Source: Acanthosepion esculentum (lineage: Eukaryota > Mollusca > Cephalopoda > Sepiida > Sepiidae). From it: DNA of 64,000 bases. Of this stretch, positions 20,831 through 31,770 are shown piece after piece. The stretch spans positions 51,028,759 to 51,092,758 of the forward strand of contig OZ038508.1 of assembly GCA_964036315.1 (NCBI GenBank), read 5' to 3'. The translations under genes and the position numbers were made by a program. The notes beneath the pieces are model-generated. The model searched no databases. It saw only the letters and a program-made list of their open reading frames with translations, and was not told the DNA's origin. Numbering within the stretch: position 1 is the first letter of the stretch; the number at the start of each line of letters is the position of its first letter.

Positions 20831-21034
20831 TCCACAACAAAAATGGTGGACGCTGCATGTGGGTCCACGTGAATAAATGCAAAAAACAACAAGAACTAAT
20901 ACATCTACAAACAAATGATAATGTATTGACAAGAAAGATATACAAGTAACAAAGACAATGATGTGTGTAACAAAATAATGTGAAAACCTTTTTGATCCAA
21001 AGGATGTGAAGTGAGTGAAAGTGCATACATACGT

Positions 21035-21065
21035 GTTGTGTGTGTGCGTGCGTGCGTGCGTGCGT
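21035..21065. repeat. Short GT/GCGT microsatellite
   Basis: GTGTGTGCG followed by four TGCG units. Confidence 0.85.
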
Positions 21066-21069
21066 GATT

Positions 21070-22015
21070 TATTCATGCTTTTTCCAATGGAAACGCGGTT
21101 TCCCGCAAGAGATGTACATGTTGACGTGTAAACGGAAAAGGTAAGAAGAGGGTGAGAAAAATATCGTAGAGTATTTATAGTGCCGGGGAGCGTCCCCTAG
21201 TAGTGGTTTCAAGAAAGTAAGTGGAATTAACTCCACAGATTTTTCAACACATTTGTTGTGTATGTTGGCATGGGAAAGTAGTAATTCCTTCAGGAAAAGT
21301 GAGTTTGGCGTAGACTGATATTTTGTATTTAATGGCGGCACTCTCGGGGATTTTCCTTCTGAGTAAATTACTTTCTCTTTTGATAAGTGTGGCATTTTGC
21401 GATCAAAATTGTGGTTGAGTTTATTTCTGTGTATGACTAGTACATTTGTTAAATTGTTATTTATAAGGTCTCTTTTGTGTTCATAAACACGTTTTTTTTT
21501 TTAATTTCTGGATGTTTCCCCAATATATTGTGTAGAATAGTCTAGGCTATTTATTTTATGTATGTATGCCTGCGTCTGAACTATTATTGATATGGGTGTT
21601 TTTAGATCTGATTATATCCATGATGGTTTTGATAGTGGTTGTGACTATTTGGATGTTGTTTAAAAGGGATAAATATTTTAAATAGTGGATGTTATAGAAT
21701 TTATGTATCTGCTTTTGTTTAATTTATTATTGTGGATAATGTTGTTATTTTTGTTGCGGTCGGATATATTTTGTACTTTTCTCTTTGCGTTGTAGATGAA
21801 GTGATAAGGATATTGGAAGATTTTGAATCTTTTTTCAATGTGAGTTTCTTCTTTGGGTAGGTATTGGGGGCTGCAAATTCTTAGTGCTCTTAAGTAGAAA
21901 CCTATAATTATACCAGATTTAATTTTATAAGAGTGGTTTGAGAAGAAATTGATTAGGTCGTTTTTGTTGGTAGATTTTCTGTAAACGTCGAAAAGATTAT
22001 TTTTGGCAGCGGGAT
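21070..22015 (-). pseudogene. PLE C-terminal region with GIY-YIG
   Basis: Minus strand from 22015: AAKNNLFDVYRKSTNKNDLINFFSNHSYKIKSGIIIGFYLRALRIC..QYLPKEE, a conserved region after the RT. It continues FKIFQYPYHFIYNAKRK, then QYIGETSRN, HKRDLINNNLTNVLVIHRNKLNHNFD and a C-terminal tail to about 21070. At least three frameshifts or stops. The order is normal for a PLE 3' half. Confidence 0.8.
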
Positions 22016-22983
22016 TTTCACTAAGGGAATTTCAAAGGAATTAAGAGGCACTTAAGTTCTCAGCTGCCCGAAAATAATTAAAGGACCCATGACCAATTGT
22101 TCTGCACGAGTAGCGTGAGAAAGGGGAGTTCTTTGTTCTTGGAGAAGAGATGTTCTCCATGAATACAGAAGGAAAGCCGTCTAACAGTTGAAGAGGAACC
22201 ATTGAGAGATAGACGGCCAGCAGTTGCTAGCTTCCAAAACCAACGCCACACAACCCACTGTTCTTCCACGTCTGTTCGTCTTGTCTAGCTTTGCTCTTCG
22301 CTGATGCATGCAGGCATACTAACCAAAGCTTGTAGCGAATAGAATTTAGTAATAAGTTTATTGTTGAGTTTTAACCAGCGTCCATTGTTTCGTCCCAGAG
22401 AAGAAAGACAGACTTCCCCTTTCAGCTTCGATGTCTAAAAATAATACCACGGCCTGTATGAATTCCGATTCGGCGGGTACACAACACCGGTGAGCAGACT
22501 GGGGGCTGAAGTTATCACTTAGTCTGCTAGTGTGACCGGCGGCCTGGGAATAAGAAGAATAAGTGGAAGAGTCAGAAGAGGGAGAAAGATCCTGTAATCG
22601 GCCGAAGTCCCAGTGTTATGTTTGACGCAGCCGTCGTAGAAGCCTCTGTGTTACAAGCAAATATGGGTTTCGAATTAACTTAACAGGAGATGTGCTTCCT
22701 TTCATCAGCGTAATTAATCCGTGCTTTTGCCGTTAAGTTCTTCGTGACTGAACGGACCTACAAGCACGCTGGTCTATACGATGGTTTCCCCTATATAAGA
22801 GGGACGTATGTTCTAAACCCTGTCGAGGATCCCATTCACTTTTTTAAAGACGCTCACGAAGCAAACCCTGTAGACGTCAAATAATTGTTTGTATTTAAAA
22901 AAACAAACAGAGATATCTACTGAAATACAAATATAACATTTATAGTAATAAGAAATATATGTACGTATGTACGTACATACACA
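22016..22983. other. Unassigned stretch
   Basis: Moderately GC-balanced, without protein motifs or element ends that I recognise. CAGCTGCCCGAA at 22060 also occurs at 18741, so part may belong to the same unknown element as the hairpin row. Confidence 0.35.
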
Positions 22984-22984
22984 C

Positions 22985-23018
<34 letters not shown>
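22984..23018. repeat. (GATA)n microsatellite
   Basis: Clean GATA run. Confidence 0.95.
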
Positions 23019-23047
23019 CAACGACGTAAGTATTTTCAAATTAAATA

Positions 23048-23218
23048 CAGTGTAACCCGGATATAAGAGAGTTAATGGGATCGGAGAATAGGTATCTTAT
23101 ATTCGGGTTTCTCTTATATCCGGGTTTGGTCTATTATATATACATTAACACAGGCTCTAATTTGGGACCAGATAACAATCTCTCTTATATCCGGGTCTCT
23201 TATATCCGGGTTACACTG
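23048..23218 (+). mobile_element. CAGTG MITE copy h
   Basis: 171 bp with intact ends and TA on both sides. The CGGGACCGG block is altered to TGGGATCGG. Confidence 0.92.
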
Positions 23219-23343
23219 TACATAATTTTAAATATTTTCTGCACAAGAAAACTAAAGACTAGATATTTGTAATAAATGCACACTAAAAAAGGCAATTGGT
23301 AAATCATAAATACGAAAGACTATAGCAGTTATATAATTACAAT

Positions 23344-24420
23344 CCCACCTCACTTAACGACATGCCTGTTTAACGACCCCGGACTTACGACCAACTATAA
23401 AATCGCATAAATTAAAATTAAAATTAACGATCTAATCAATCGGTATTGCACGTCGTACGATAAATGTTAGCTTTTTTTTTTTATTTTCGCTTTCTTTAAA
23501 ATCGATAAAATACAATTAACAGGCAAAATGAAATATGAATAAAAAATTGACTTCTACTGTATTTAAAATATATTCAAACTGCGTGTAGAACTGATTTCGG
23601 CATTTACTTATTTATTACGGTTACCGTTTTCTTTGTTTCTAAGTACATTTTCTTGCATAAAAAAAAAACAAAACAAAACATTTACATGTGAATATGAGAT
23701 GACATAAATAAGCGGGACGAATAAGCAAAAGAAAATACTGCGACTCCTCACTTAACAACGTATCCGTTTAACGACTCACGACTTACGACTAGCTATAAAA
23801 TCTCATAAAATAAAATTTAAATTTAAAATCCAGCCTGTATTTTACGCATACGAAAACTTAGTTGTGTTTGTTTTCCCTTTCTTTAAAATGAGTCAAAATA
23901 ATTAAAAATGAATAAATACAGAGGTGAAATAAATAAAAGATTGTCTTCTACTGTACAGTGTAACCCGGATATAAGAGAGTTGTCAGGACCGGATAAGAAG
24001 TCTCTTATATCCGGGTTTCTCTTATATCAGGGCTTGGTCTATTTTGTCTAGGTAAGTATGGCTCTAATTTGGAGAAAATCTCTTTTATATCCGGGTTTCT
24101 CTTATATCCGGGTCTCTTATATCCGGGTTACACTGTATTTATAATATCTGCAAACTGAATACAGAGCTGATTTTCGAATTTGTCTATTACGTTTACTGTT
24201 CAGTACATTATTGTACATTATAAACATTTAGAAATATATTAAACATGTTAAAATGATGCAAAAGTAACATTAAACCTATCGGAATACTCTTATCACAAAC
24301 CCATTACGCGCGTAGTATGTATGAAATAGCGGTCAGGTACAATTTCTCACTTAACTATCAACTCGTTTAGTGACTAGGTCGTTGAAACCGAATCCAGTCT
24401 TTAAGTGAGGAATGGTTGTA
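23344..24420. mobile_element. Second pogo/Tigger-like MITE family
   Basis: The left motif CCTCACTTAACGAC followed by GTTTAACGACCCCGGACTTA is repeated at about 23747 (CTCACTTAACAACGTATCCG). Degenerate inverted motifs lie near the right end (GACTAGGTCGTTGAAACC, CAGTCTTTAAGTGAGG at 24396-24412). The layout suggests two tandem or rearranged copies. No coding sequence. Confidence 0.55.
23956..24135 (+). mobile_element. CAGTG MITE copy i
   Basis: 180 bp inside the second MITE family, with TA duplication and perfect terminal CAGTGTAACCCGG. It has the TAGGTAAGTATGG centre subtype. Confidence 0.92.
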
Positions 24421-25265
24421 AATTGCTCTGCGTTTTATTTATATCGTTAAGCTACATAAACTAAGTTAAATGTGATTTTGTAGTCATTTTGACCCGTTAT
24501 GACCACCAGGCAAAGTATTTTTACGGACCCGTTTTAGTGATCTCCGCCGGATTCTCATTACAGTGGCCTTGTGCCAAACCAGGATTAGTAAATATCTGAA
24601 ATTATTTGATTGGAATCACACATTTCTTCTTTTAGATGTTTAATATCTTTTCTTGCTGCCATTTTAACTATCATCAGAATATAACAATTCGCGAACCGTC
24701 TACTCCAAACGAGGTGTATAGTGATGGCAATTTTCAATGTCAGATGCAATCAAATTTTCACTGAAGACCACCCACTAGCAGACGATAAGTATGGCGTCGG
24801 TCCATGGTCAATTCAGGCTGGTAACAAATCTTGTCTGGTTGCATACGCCGCTCCCTTGTATGTCACGCCCAAAATGGCGACGAATGTCTTTTCGACCGCG
24901 TCCTAAAATTGAGCAAGGCGGGAAATTTATTACCTTCTTGGCTCGGGTAAAGATTGGGTTGAACAGAAATGTAAAACGAATGGAAAGGAAAAAGACGCTG
25001 TGAAGAAATCGTGTTGAAGAAGCCTGAAAAGACGTGATAGTCTTTGAATAAAAATTGTAAGTTTTTTTGTTTTTTTGTTTGTTTTTTTTGGTGGAGGTAG
25101 TTTTTGAGTCAATAAAAAGAGTTTCTAAACAGGGATTTTTTAAACGCTAACGATTTTCACTTTTGTTTTGTTTTTTTAGGACATTAATTTTTGCGTTTTA
25201 ACTCTTGATGACAACATTTTGGGCGTGGATTAAATTATACGTAGTTTAATAGTTTTTCTATATAA
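24421..25265. other. Unassigned stretch
   Basis: Contains a short GGCCTTGTGCCAAA block (24561) also seen at 25660 and, in altered form, 38330, which probably marks a SINE tail. Short frames at 24721-25003 have no motif. Nothing else recognised. Confidence 0.4.
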
Positions 25266-25270
25266 CAAAA

Positions 25271-25535
25271 GAGGCACGGTGGAGTAATGGATAGCGACAC
25301 GAGTTCGAATTCCAGTCGAATCCATTAGATTCACTTACGTGCTAATACTCTTGGGAAAGGTATGAATACTCTTCTCCTCTCTCTCTAGCAGGACAGATCG
25401 GGTTCTAGAGTCTTGGATGGCAACTGGTCTACCGGGAAAATCTGCCTCGTTAGTCATATATCGAAAGATACATGATCGCCTAAGCAAGTATCACGTATGG
25501 CACATAACTGACTGATATAACAATAAAGAAAATCT
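25271..25535 (+). mobile_element. tRNA-derived SINE family 1, copy 1
   Basis: The head GAGGCACGGTGGAGTAATGG with B-box GAGTTCGAATTCC resembles an Arg/Lys-type tRNA. The body is TTCACTTACGTGCTAATAC, GCAGGACAGAT.GGGTTCTA and GGATGGCAACTGGTCTAC; the tail is GATCGCCTAAGCAAGTATCAC. A Pol III-transcribed retroposon. Four more copies in this window share the body. Confidence 0.85.
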
Positions 25536-25567
25536 ATATCAACATATAAATAAGTGTATGGGGTACT

Positions 25568-25705
25568 TCGACGTGATGTAATGATTAGCAAGCTTGTCTT
25601 GCTAGATCAATGACGACTGAAAGTAGTGAGTTCGATCCTCACTGTGTGCCTCATATTTTTGGCCTTGTGCCACAACTGAGCTACACTTAGTAAATCACTA
25701 TAAAG
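25568..25705 (+). mobile_element. tRNA-derived SINE family 2
   Basis: A-box-like GTGATGTAATGATTAGCA and B-box GAGTTCGATCCTCA, followed by GGCCTTGTGCCACAACTGAG, a tail that also occurs at 24561. Different head from family 1. Confidence 0.6.
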
Positions 25706-25732
25706 CTACGTTTTTATTTATACAGTGTAACC

Positions 25733-25921
25733 CGGATATAAGAGAGTTGTCGGGACCGGAGAAGTCTCTTATATCCGGGTTTGTCTTATATCCGGGTTTG
25801 TTCTATTATATATACATTAACACAGGCTCTAATTTGGGACCAGAGAAAACCTCTCTTATATCCGGGTCTCTTATATCCGGGTTTCTCTTATATCCGGGTC
25901 TCTTATATCTGGGTTACACTG
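25733..25921 (+). mobile_element. CAGTG MITE copy j
   Basis: 189 bp with perfect ends. The right flank goes directly into a TA microsatellite, which may have grown from the TA target duplication. Confidence 0.92.

Positions 25922-25978
<57 letters not shown>
25922..25978. repeat. (TA)n microsatellite
   Basis: TA run starting at the MITE boundary. Confidence 0.95.
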
Positions 25979-25980
<2 letters not shown>

Positions 25981-26061
25981 AAAATTACGGGCCCGTAAAT
26001 ATCTATACCCTTGTAAATTTGATTTTTTTCGAATATTTTACTGAAAGAATACATTTTTTTC

Positions 26062-26545
26062 TAGCCCATTCCAGTCGGGTGCGTTTCGTTTGCAGTCTGC
26101 CGGGACTGCCATATCAATAAGGAGGCACTTATTTTTGTTTGTGGTCTTTAATAACAATGTCTGGGCGGTTGGCTTTGATTGTTGTCAGTGTGTATTGTTT
26201 TGTCCCATAGAATTGTAACAGGTCCTATCTCCGTAACCGGGTCTGGGTGGTGTTCATACCAGTAGTAGTAGTAGTAGTAGTAGTAGTAGTTGTTGTTGTT
26301 GTTGTTGTTCTAGCCCATTCCAGTCGGGTGCGTTACGTTCGCTTACGCGCAAATACCCTTGGGGAAGTTATGAATCCATCTCTTCTCCCCTCATCTTTAG
26401 TGTACGTTCTATAGCGTTGGTTGACAACCAGTCTAGCGCGGAAATTTACGGTAGCATAATACGGGGTTTCTGCCAAGTCATTCAGGAATAGAAAAAAGAC
26501 ACGATCGCCGAAGCGTGCATCACGCAGGGCACCTGATAAAATAAA
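26062..26545 (+). mobile_element. SINE family 1 relative, split by a LINE remnant
   Basis: TCTAGCCCATTCCAGTCGGG with the following GTGCGTT occurs at 26061-26090 and again at 26309-26338. The second copy continues into GCTTACGCGCAAATACCCTT, AGTCTAGCGCGGAAA and GATCGCCGAAGCGTGCATCA, the SINE body. The insert between them is the minus-strand LINE fragment. Confidence 0.7.
26092..26308 (-). pseudogene. LINE C-terminal endonuclease remnant, copy 1
   Basis: Minus strand, about 170 bp matching 27430-27611 at high identity, ending at the right in (CAA)n(CTA)n. It encodes part of YEHHPDPV.E, ILWDKTIHTD (ILWD.tIqTD in intact relatives) and the CLLIDMA..D strand. This is the restriction-like domain at the C-terminus of some LINE polyproteins. 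Confidence 0.65.
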
Positions 26546-27014
26546 GACCCTTCATCAAATCTCATAGACTGGCGCTACACAATCACAAACAAAGAACTTT
26601 ACCAAATAACAGAAAGCGTGTTCACTTGAAGGCTTTCAACAGCAGAAACAACTAAAAAGGATAGCGTAATTAAATCGAAAAGTGGATAAAGACAAAATGA
26701 AAAATCTGACGTTCATGAATACTTCAAGCATTTGGTGCTAAGAACGAAGCCGCCATCAGTGCTAGAACGCGTGATAATGGTTATTTTTCTGTAAAACTGT
26801 TTAAAAAAGAGAGAGAATTCATAAATTCCAGTCGATAATAACGCTGTTTGATCAATGGATGCCGAATGTTTCCTTATAAAGAAACGTTAATCTTAACATT
26901 GATCTCATACTATTTAGATCGAGACAGCGAACTCCACTATCTAGCAAGTTTTCTTCTTCTTTACAAATAGCGAGTCCTGTTTTCTGGCCAATATCGCGTT
27001 GTCTGTTTGAATCT
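26546..27014. other. Unassigned stretch
   Basis: AT-rich with no recognised motif. Confidence 0.4.
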
Positions 27015-27017
27015 CAA

Positions 27018-27076
<59 letters not shown>
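27015..27076. repeat. (TTA)n microsatellite
   Basis: About 20 TTA units. Confidence 0.95.
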
Positions 27077-27077
<1 letters not shown>

Positions 27078-27079
27078 TC

Positions 27080-27611
27080 CTTTGATATCTGGCGTGTAGA
27101 CATTTCTTTCCGGGTCCCGCCCAGAGACCTAAGGTTAGAAATGGCATCATAACACTTTCCACCGACAAAGAAACAAAAAACAAAAACAAAAAAAAAACAT
27201 ATATTTTACATAGATAAAGCCCTTCGTAAAGTGTGGGCTGTACTTGTGAGAAGAATTTTTTTGTATTTCTTTGAGGCATGGGCTTCCAGGGATCAATTCA
27301 ATCAGCCTACTGGAATCTTTTCCAACCAATCCTAGGTCTCCAACTACAACAGGGATTGTTGATGTTCCCATGTGCCAACATTTTGGAGATTTCGATTTCA
27401 AGGTCCTTGCATTTTGACAGTTTTTGAATATCTTTAAAGATACATTGCAGACTGCAGAGACAGCCATATCAATAAGGATGCACTTTTTTTTGTTTGTGGT
27501 CTTTAATAACAATGTCTGGGTGATTGGCTTTGATTGTTGTCAGTGTGTATTGTTTTGTCCCATAGAATTGTAACAGGTCCTATCTCCGTAACCGGGTCTG
27601 GGTGGTGTTCA
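27080..27611 (-). pseudogene. LINE C-terminal endonuclease remnant, copy 2
   Basis: Minus-strand order: YEHHPDPVTEIGPVTILWDKTIHTD, CILIDMAVSA..NVSLKIF, LEIEISKMLAHGNINNPC.W (IPVVVG in one frame), EIQKN and the terminal LRRALSM-like block near 27215. This is the PD-(D/E)XK-like nuclease tail that many invertebrate LINEs share. It is read in at least three frames. The 5' side is replaced by the trinucleotide array. Confidence 0.75.
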
Positions 27612-27792
27612 TACCCGTAATAGTAGTAGTAGTAGTAGTAGTAGTAGCAGCAGCAGCAACAGCAGTAGTAGTAGTAGTAGCAGCAGCAGCAGTAGTAGTA
27701 GTAGTCGTAGTTGTTGTTCTTGTTCTTGTTCTTGTTCGTGTTGTTGTTGTTCTTCTTCTTCTTCTTGTAATAATTATAATAATAATAATAAT
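27612..27792. repeat. Compound trinucleotide array (GTA)n(GCA)n(GTT)n(CTT)n(ATA)n
   Basis: At least five trinucleotide motifs follow one another in blocks without unique spacers. Long Val, Tyr or Thr runs in the reading frames are products of it. A shorter (GTA)n(GTT)n array sits at the same point of the first LINE remnant (26263-26308). Confidence 0.95.
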
Positions 27793-28250
27793 TCCATTGA
27801 TTCCTGGTGGGTACACATTTGTTTCCGGGCACATGACATTTTCCACTAACCAATTACAAAATATACACAAACATATACAGTGTAACCCGGATATAAGAGA
27901 GTTGTCGGGACCGGAGGAGAAGTCTCTTATATCCGGTTTCTCTTATATCAGGGTTTGGTCTATTATATATACATTAACACAGACTAATTTGGGACCGGAT
28001 AAAATCTCTCTTATATCCGGGTTTCTCTTATATCCGGGTTACACTGTATATATTTTACAGAGATAAAGCCCTTCGTAAGGTGTGAGCTGTACTCGTGAGA
28101 ACAAATTTTGTATTTCTTTAAGACGTGGGCTCCCAGGAATCCCTTTAATGAGTCCAATGGAATCTTTTCCAACCAATCCGAGGACAGGGATTGTTGATGT
28201 TCCCATGTGTCACATTTTTGAGATTTCCATTTCTCTAAAGATTTCGATTT
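27793..28250 (-). pseudogene. LINE C-terminal remnant, copy 3, interrupted by a MITE
   Basis: 28047-28240 matches 27195-27390 (GATAAAGCCCTTCGTAAGGT, TGGAATCTTTTCCAACCAAT, GGGATTGTTGATGTTCCCAT). 27800-27877 resembles 27080-27190. Minus frame gives FEKWKSQKCDTWEHQQSL, GWLEKIPLDS and LKKYKICSHEYSSHLTKGF. A CAGTG MITE splits it. Confidence 0.7.
27878..28046 (+). mobile_element. CAGTG MITE copy k, inside a LINE remnant
   Basis: 169 bp with intact ends and TA on both sides. Confidence 0.92.
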
Positions 28251-28440
28251 CATTATTATTATTATTAACTATTACTAATATGAGAGTAAATCAGAGAGTA
28301 AAGGCAATTTTAAAATTACGCGGTAAGAAACAATGAGGTGCTGACGAACGACAACACGCGTGCGCATAGGATGACGAATACTTAGACTCGCGCAGCATTC
28401 AATTGTCCAGTCGAGTGACAGGGAGCAACTGGGTCAGACG

Positions 28441-28860
28441 TATGGATCCTCCACTCAGCGATCGCATCATCGTGGAACAACGCGCCGTAGCGCGCTTTCT
28501 ATGTGTGGGTGAAAGCTGCGTAAATCTATCGCCGAGTATTGTTACAGTGTGGAGCACGCACCAAGAATCAACGTAAGTTGTATGAAGGGGTAAGACGCTT
28601 TAAAGCGTTAAGGACGAGCTTAACGGACGAAAGCCGGTCTAGTAGCCCATCAACATCGCGCATGGGAGAACACATCACGTGGATGGATGCCTTAGCCAGG
28701 GAAGACCGACGAATCACGACAAAGTACAAGTGGGCGGAAATCGTGGGCAGCAGTTATGGATCTGCACAAGCCATAGTGCATAATAACTTGGGGTACCGTA
28801 AAGTTTGTGCCCATTAGGTGTCTAAACAAGCGAGAGGTGCAGATGTGACTTGGTCTGCAA
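28441..28860 (+). pseudogene. mariner transposase N-terminal fragment
   Basis: Reads DRIIVEQRAVARFLCVGES near the start. A frameshifted YEGVRRFKALRTSLTDESRSSSPSTSR follows, then ITWMDALAREDRRITTKYKWAEIVGSSYGSAQAIVHNNLGYRKVCAH. This is the bipartite helix-turn-helix DNA-binding part of a mariner-family transposase (compare the usual REDRRIT...EIVGISYGSAQAIIH.DLGYRKVCARWVP). The catalytic domain is missing. Confidence 0.85.
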
Positions 28861-29074
28861 CCGAAAAGATTTTTTTTCGGGAGGGATGAAGAAGCCCGTT
28901 GAACAATACCCGAAGTGCATATCCTCGTGCAGGGAGGGTGGGGGACGATGTCGAAAAGTGACATATGTATTTGTTCTTCATCGGGGGGGGGGTAATAAAG
29001 GCGTTGCATGGGAAGTTTCTCTATATTTTATTTATCCCCATACTAATTCTCTTCTTGACTTGGCTTCGTGAACG

Positions 29075-29330
29075 AAGATTTATGAGGTGGGATGTCCACG
29101 CCGACTGCAGGCACGTTGATGGCCGACCTGGCCGATACGGAACAGACAAGTCTGACCCCGGCGACTGCAATTAAAGGTCTGGTCTGGTATAGCTGCTGAG
29201 GCTTCCCAGTCCTTCCTCCTGCGTCGTTTCTCCTTTAAGTTGGTCCTGCGAGAGTCCTCAAAGGTGCAAACGGCCTGGTGCTCGCTCCCAGCCCCACAGC
29301 AAAATACTGGGCGCTCGAAAATCAATGAAA
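29075..29330 (-). pseudogene. LINE 3'-terminal zinc-finger fragment
   Basis: Minus strand: CGAGSEHQAVCTFEDSRRTNLKEKRRRRKDWEASAAIPDQTFNCSRRGQTCLFRIGQVGHQRACSRRG. The end is a C2H2-type finger (C..C...LF.IG...H...C), as at the C-terminus of some endonuclease-RT LINEs, but the second Cys is now Arg. Only this tail is left. Confidence 0.6.
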
Positions 29331-30209
29331 ATAAACCTCGTGCACGAATGTTCTACAAATGCTTAACTGGCGGCATTTATATATGCGATCCCTGTTAACA
29401 TCCACGTCATGATTTGGCAACGTTTACGTAGTTGGTCACGTTCTTCCTTACGTGTCGCGTCATTATTTAGTTACATCATTTTATTCCGTATCACAGACGT
29501 ATCTTTTATTTATTAGACAAAATACATTGTACCTCTGGCCACAGTGAGAGGGTGAAAAAGGTTGGTCATCATTAATTATTCTACTCGTAGCTTGTTCGAT
29601 TCATGACCCATTCATTCTAACAACTGACACAAGTACCAAAATACTGCATTTTCACCGAAGTCCCCGGTGAAAATGAAATGCGGTATTTTGTATGTATGTA
29701 TCTCTTGATCACGATAATTATGACAGTTATTGCTGATAATATTACAGAGAAATACATGCGTTAATTGTTGCATGCACAATATACAACTTTTGCCAGAAAA
29801 ATTCCCCTAAAGCCAACAATATAAAAGACCCACTCCAGTGAGCCAGCAAACACTTGGAAATTTTGATAGTCTCTAATGTCAGTAGTAAATTCTAGGATTG
29901 ATAAAGCAAGTGAGCATTATGATGATTTGCCTTTTCGTATGCTTGCTGTCTACTTTCCACAAAGCGAATTTTTGATCCGTCTAAGACCGCAGGTAAACAA
30001 GAACACTTCTCTCTAACAACGAATGGTCATGGTACTAAAGTCTAGTCAGAAAACTTGACCCGGATTCAAAGAACGGAGAATATCCGATTTTCCAATTGGG
30101 GATTTTTTTTCTTTGGTTTTTAATTAAGGATCCTAGTAAAAGCGTAATCGTAAATTTAACATTTTGTTTTAGTTTTGTCTCAAAATCGGGCTTGATTCAA
30201 AGCCAAAGA
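29331..30209. other. Unassigned stretch
   Basis: No motif recognised. A short inverted pair (TACTGCATTTTCACCGAAGT near 29641 and TGAAATGCGGTA near 29675) is the only structure seen. Confidence 0.4.
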
Positions 30210-30412
30210 CAAATTGTGTATAACCAAGGCTATAAGTCCCAATATTTCCTGCTATTTACCCGTAGCCGGGGGGGGGGGGGGAGAAGAGATGGATTCATAT
30301 TTTACCCAAAGGTTATTAACACGTAAATGAGTGTCATGCACTCTACTAGGATTTGAACTCGAACCTCAGATTCCTCAATCAGAACCGCTATCCATGAAGA
30401 TGACATGACGAA
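30210..30412 (-). mobile_element. SINE family 1, minus-strand copy
   Basis: The reverse complement gives ATGGATAGCGGTTCTGATTG, B-box-like GAGTTCAAATCC, TTACGTGTTAATAACCTTTG, GAATCCATCTCTTCTC, a C14 run and CTACGGGTAAATAGCAGGA. More diverged than 25271. Confidence 0.75.
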
Positions 30413-31590
30413 CATTTAAATTTAATTCAAAAGAATCGCTTTTGAGTGTATTCTATGAATAACTGCTATATCAGCGTTTATTTTTTCTTTTTTAACTTGA
30501 GGGTTATCCCCACATAACTTTGCTAGTCTTGCAAAGAAGTCGTTAGGTGGCGCTGTCAGGTACCTATAAAAACGGGACACTTTCTGTCGTTTCTCTTTTC
30601 TTTCTGTCATGCAGTAAAAGTGGCAACGCCAACCCGAACCTTCGCAAGTGACCGAACTCTTCACACACACACACACACGTACGCGAGCGCTCGTGTATCA
30701 CCCACATAATTCCTAATTTGTAATGTCTTCTTTCTTTTCTCTCTCTTTTTCCTCGTCTTCTATTCTTATGTGCCGTGTCCCTTCCAGATGTTAACGATGG
30801 CTTTCCACAACTTCTTTTCCTTTGTAGCTCAATAACTTTTGTCTTTTTGCTATCTCTCCCAAAAGACTGCTCCGCCATCTATTCAATGAAGCTTGCCAAG
30901 TTGTAAGCTCGTAAGTTGTGCGTTACTTTACTCTGTCTCTTTTACCTTCAATATGTCCTGAGAGTATCAAATTTTCCAATCCCTCCTTCCTCATTATGTG
31001 CGCCAGGAATTTCAGCCGTCTCTTCCTGGTGTTTAAATTGTCTCCAGGACTTCGTCGTTACTCACAGTTCGGTCCATAGTATTCTCAGCATCCTTCTGTG
31101 TAAACAGATTTTTGTTGTTTCAAATTTCTGTGGGGAGACTCTCCAGCATTCACGGTTATATAGCAGGACAGATATTATAGTTCAGTACTCTTTTCTTTGC
31201 TTCTAACGATGTTTTTTTTCTGTTTCTTAATACTTTATTCAGATTTTGAAAGGCATCTTTCGCTATCTCAGTGCGCCTTCGGATTTCGGTGTCACACTTT
31301 CCGTACATCTGTTAATACGCTTCCCAGGTATCTAAATAGTTGCTCCTGTTTGATGTCAATATCTCCAATCTATAAGTTGCATGTGGAACTGTTCCTTTTT
31401 ATTAAGCTCCATGCATTCAGTCTTCTTGCAGTTAATGTTTAATCATTTCTTCTCTCTTTCCTTTGCTACCTTCTGTAGGAGTTCCTGTAGTTTCCTTTCT
31501 GTGTCCGCTATCAACACTGTATCATTTGCGTATCTTATGTTGTTAAGAGTCTGGTCACCTATAAAGACTCGGTTAGATAACCGTTCAAAC
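30413..31590 (-). pseudogene. RTE-like LINE, RT C-terminal half
   Basis: Minus strand. LSNRVFIGDQTLNNIRYANDTVLIADTERKLQELLQKVAKE (31590-31450) is the palm, with the YADD box changed to YAND. Fragments of the 'KYLGS', 'MW..RRMLRI.WT' and 'SQKFETTKICLHRRMLRILW' tail follow through 31000-31150 in shifting frames. The last part (30560-30900) is rich in charged residues. Same family as 34080, 57690 and 60540. Confidence 0.7.
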
Positions 31591-31770
31591 TCTGTCGTAA
31601 TACACAGGAACAAAACTGACCATAACTTTAATTTTACAAATGCCACCCTAATTAAAAAAAAAGAAAATAATTCTTTACGTAGAAAGTATTTTGAGGGGCT
31701 ACTAATAACAATATTAGTAAGTATAAATACATTGTATTACATCGCCAACCTTTATTGGATTCATTCTTAA
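31591..31770 (+). pseudogene. PLE GIY-YIG C-terminal fragment
   Basis: NSVVIHRNKTDHNFNFTNATLIKK...SLRRKYFEGLLITILVSINT matches the 18165-18410 minus-strand tail (VVHRNKTDHNFDIGNATLIKR). It is fused directly to the RTE-like fragment. Confidence 0.7.

Noticed and set aside
27602..28066. Valine-rich 154-codon frame
   Set aside because: Encoded by the trinucleotide array and a MITE; spurious.
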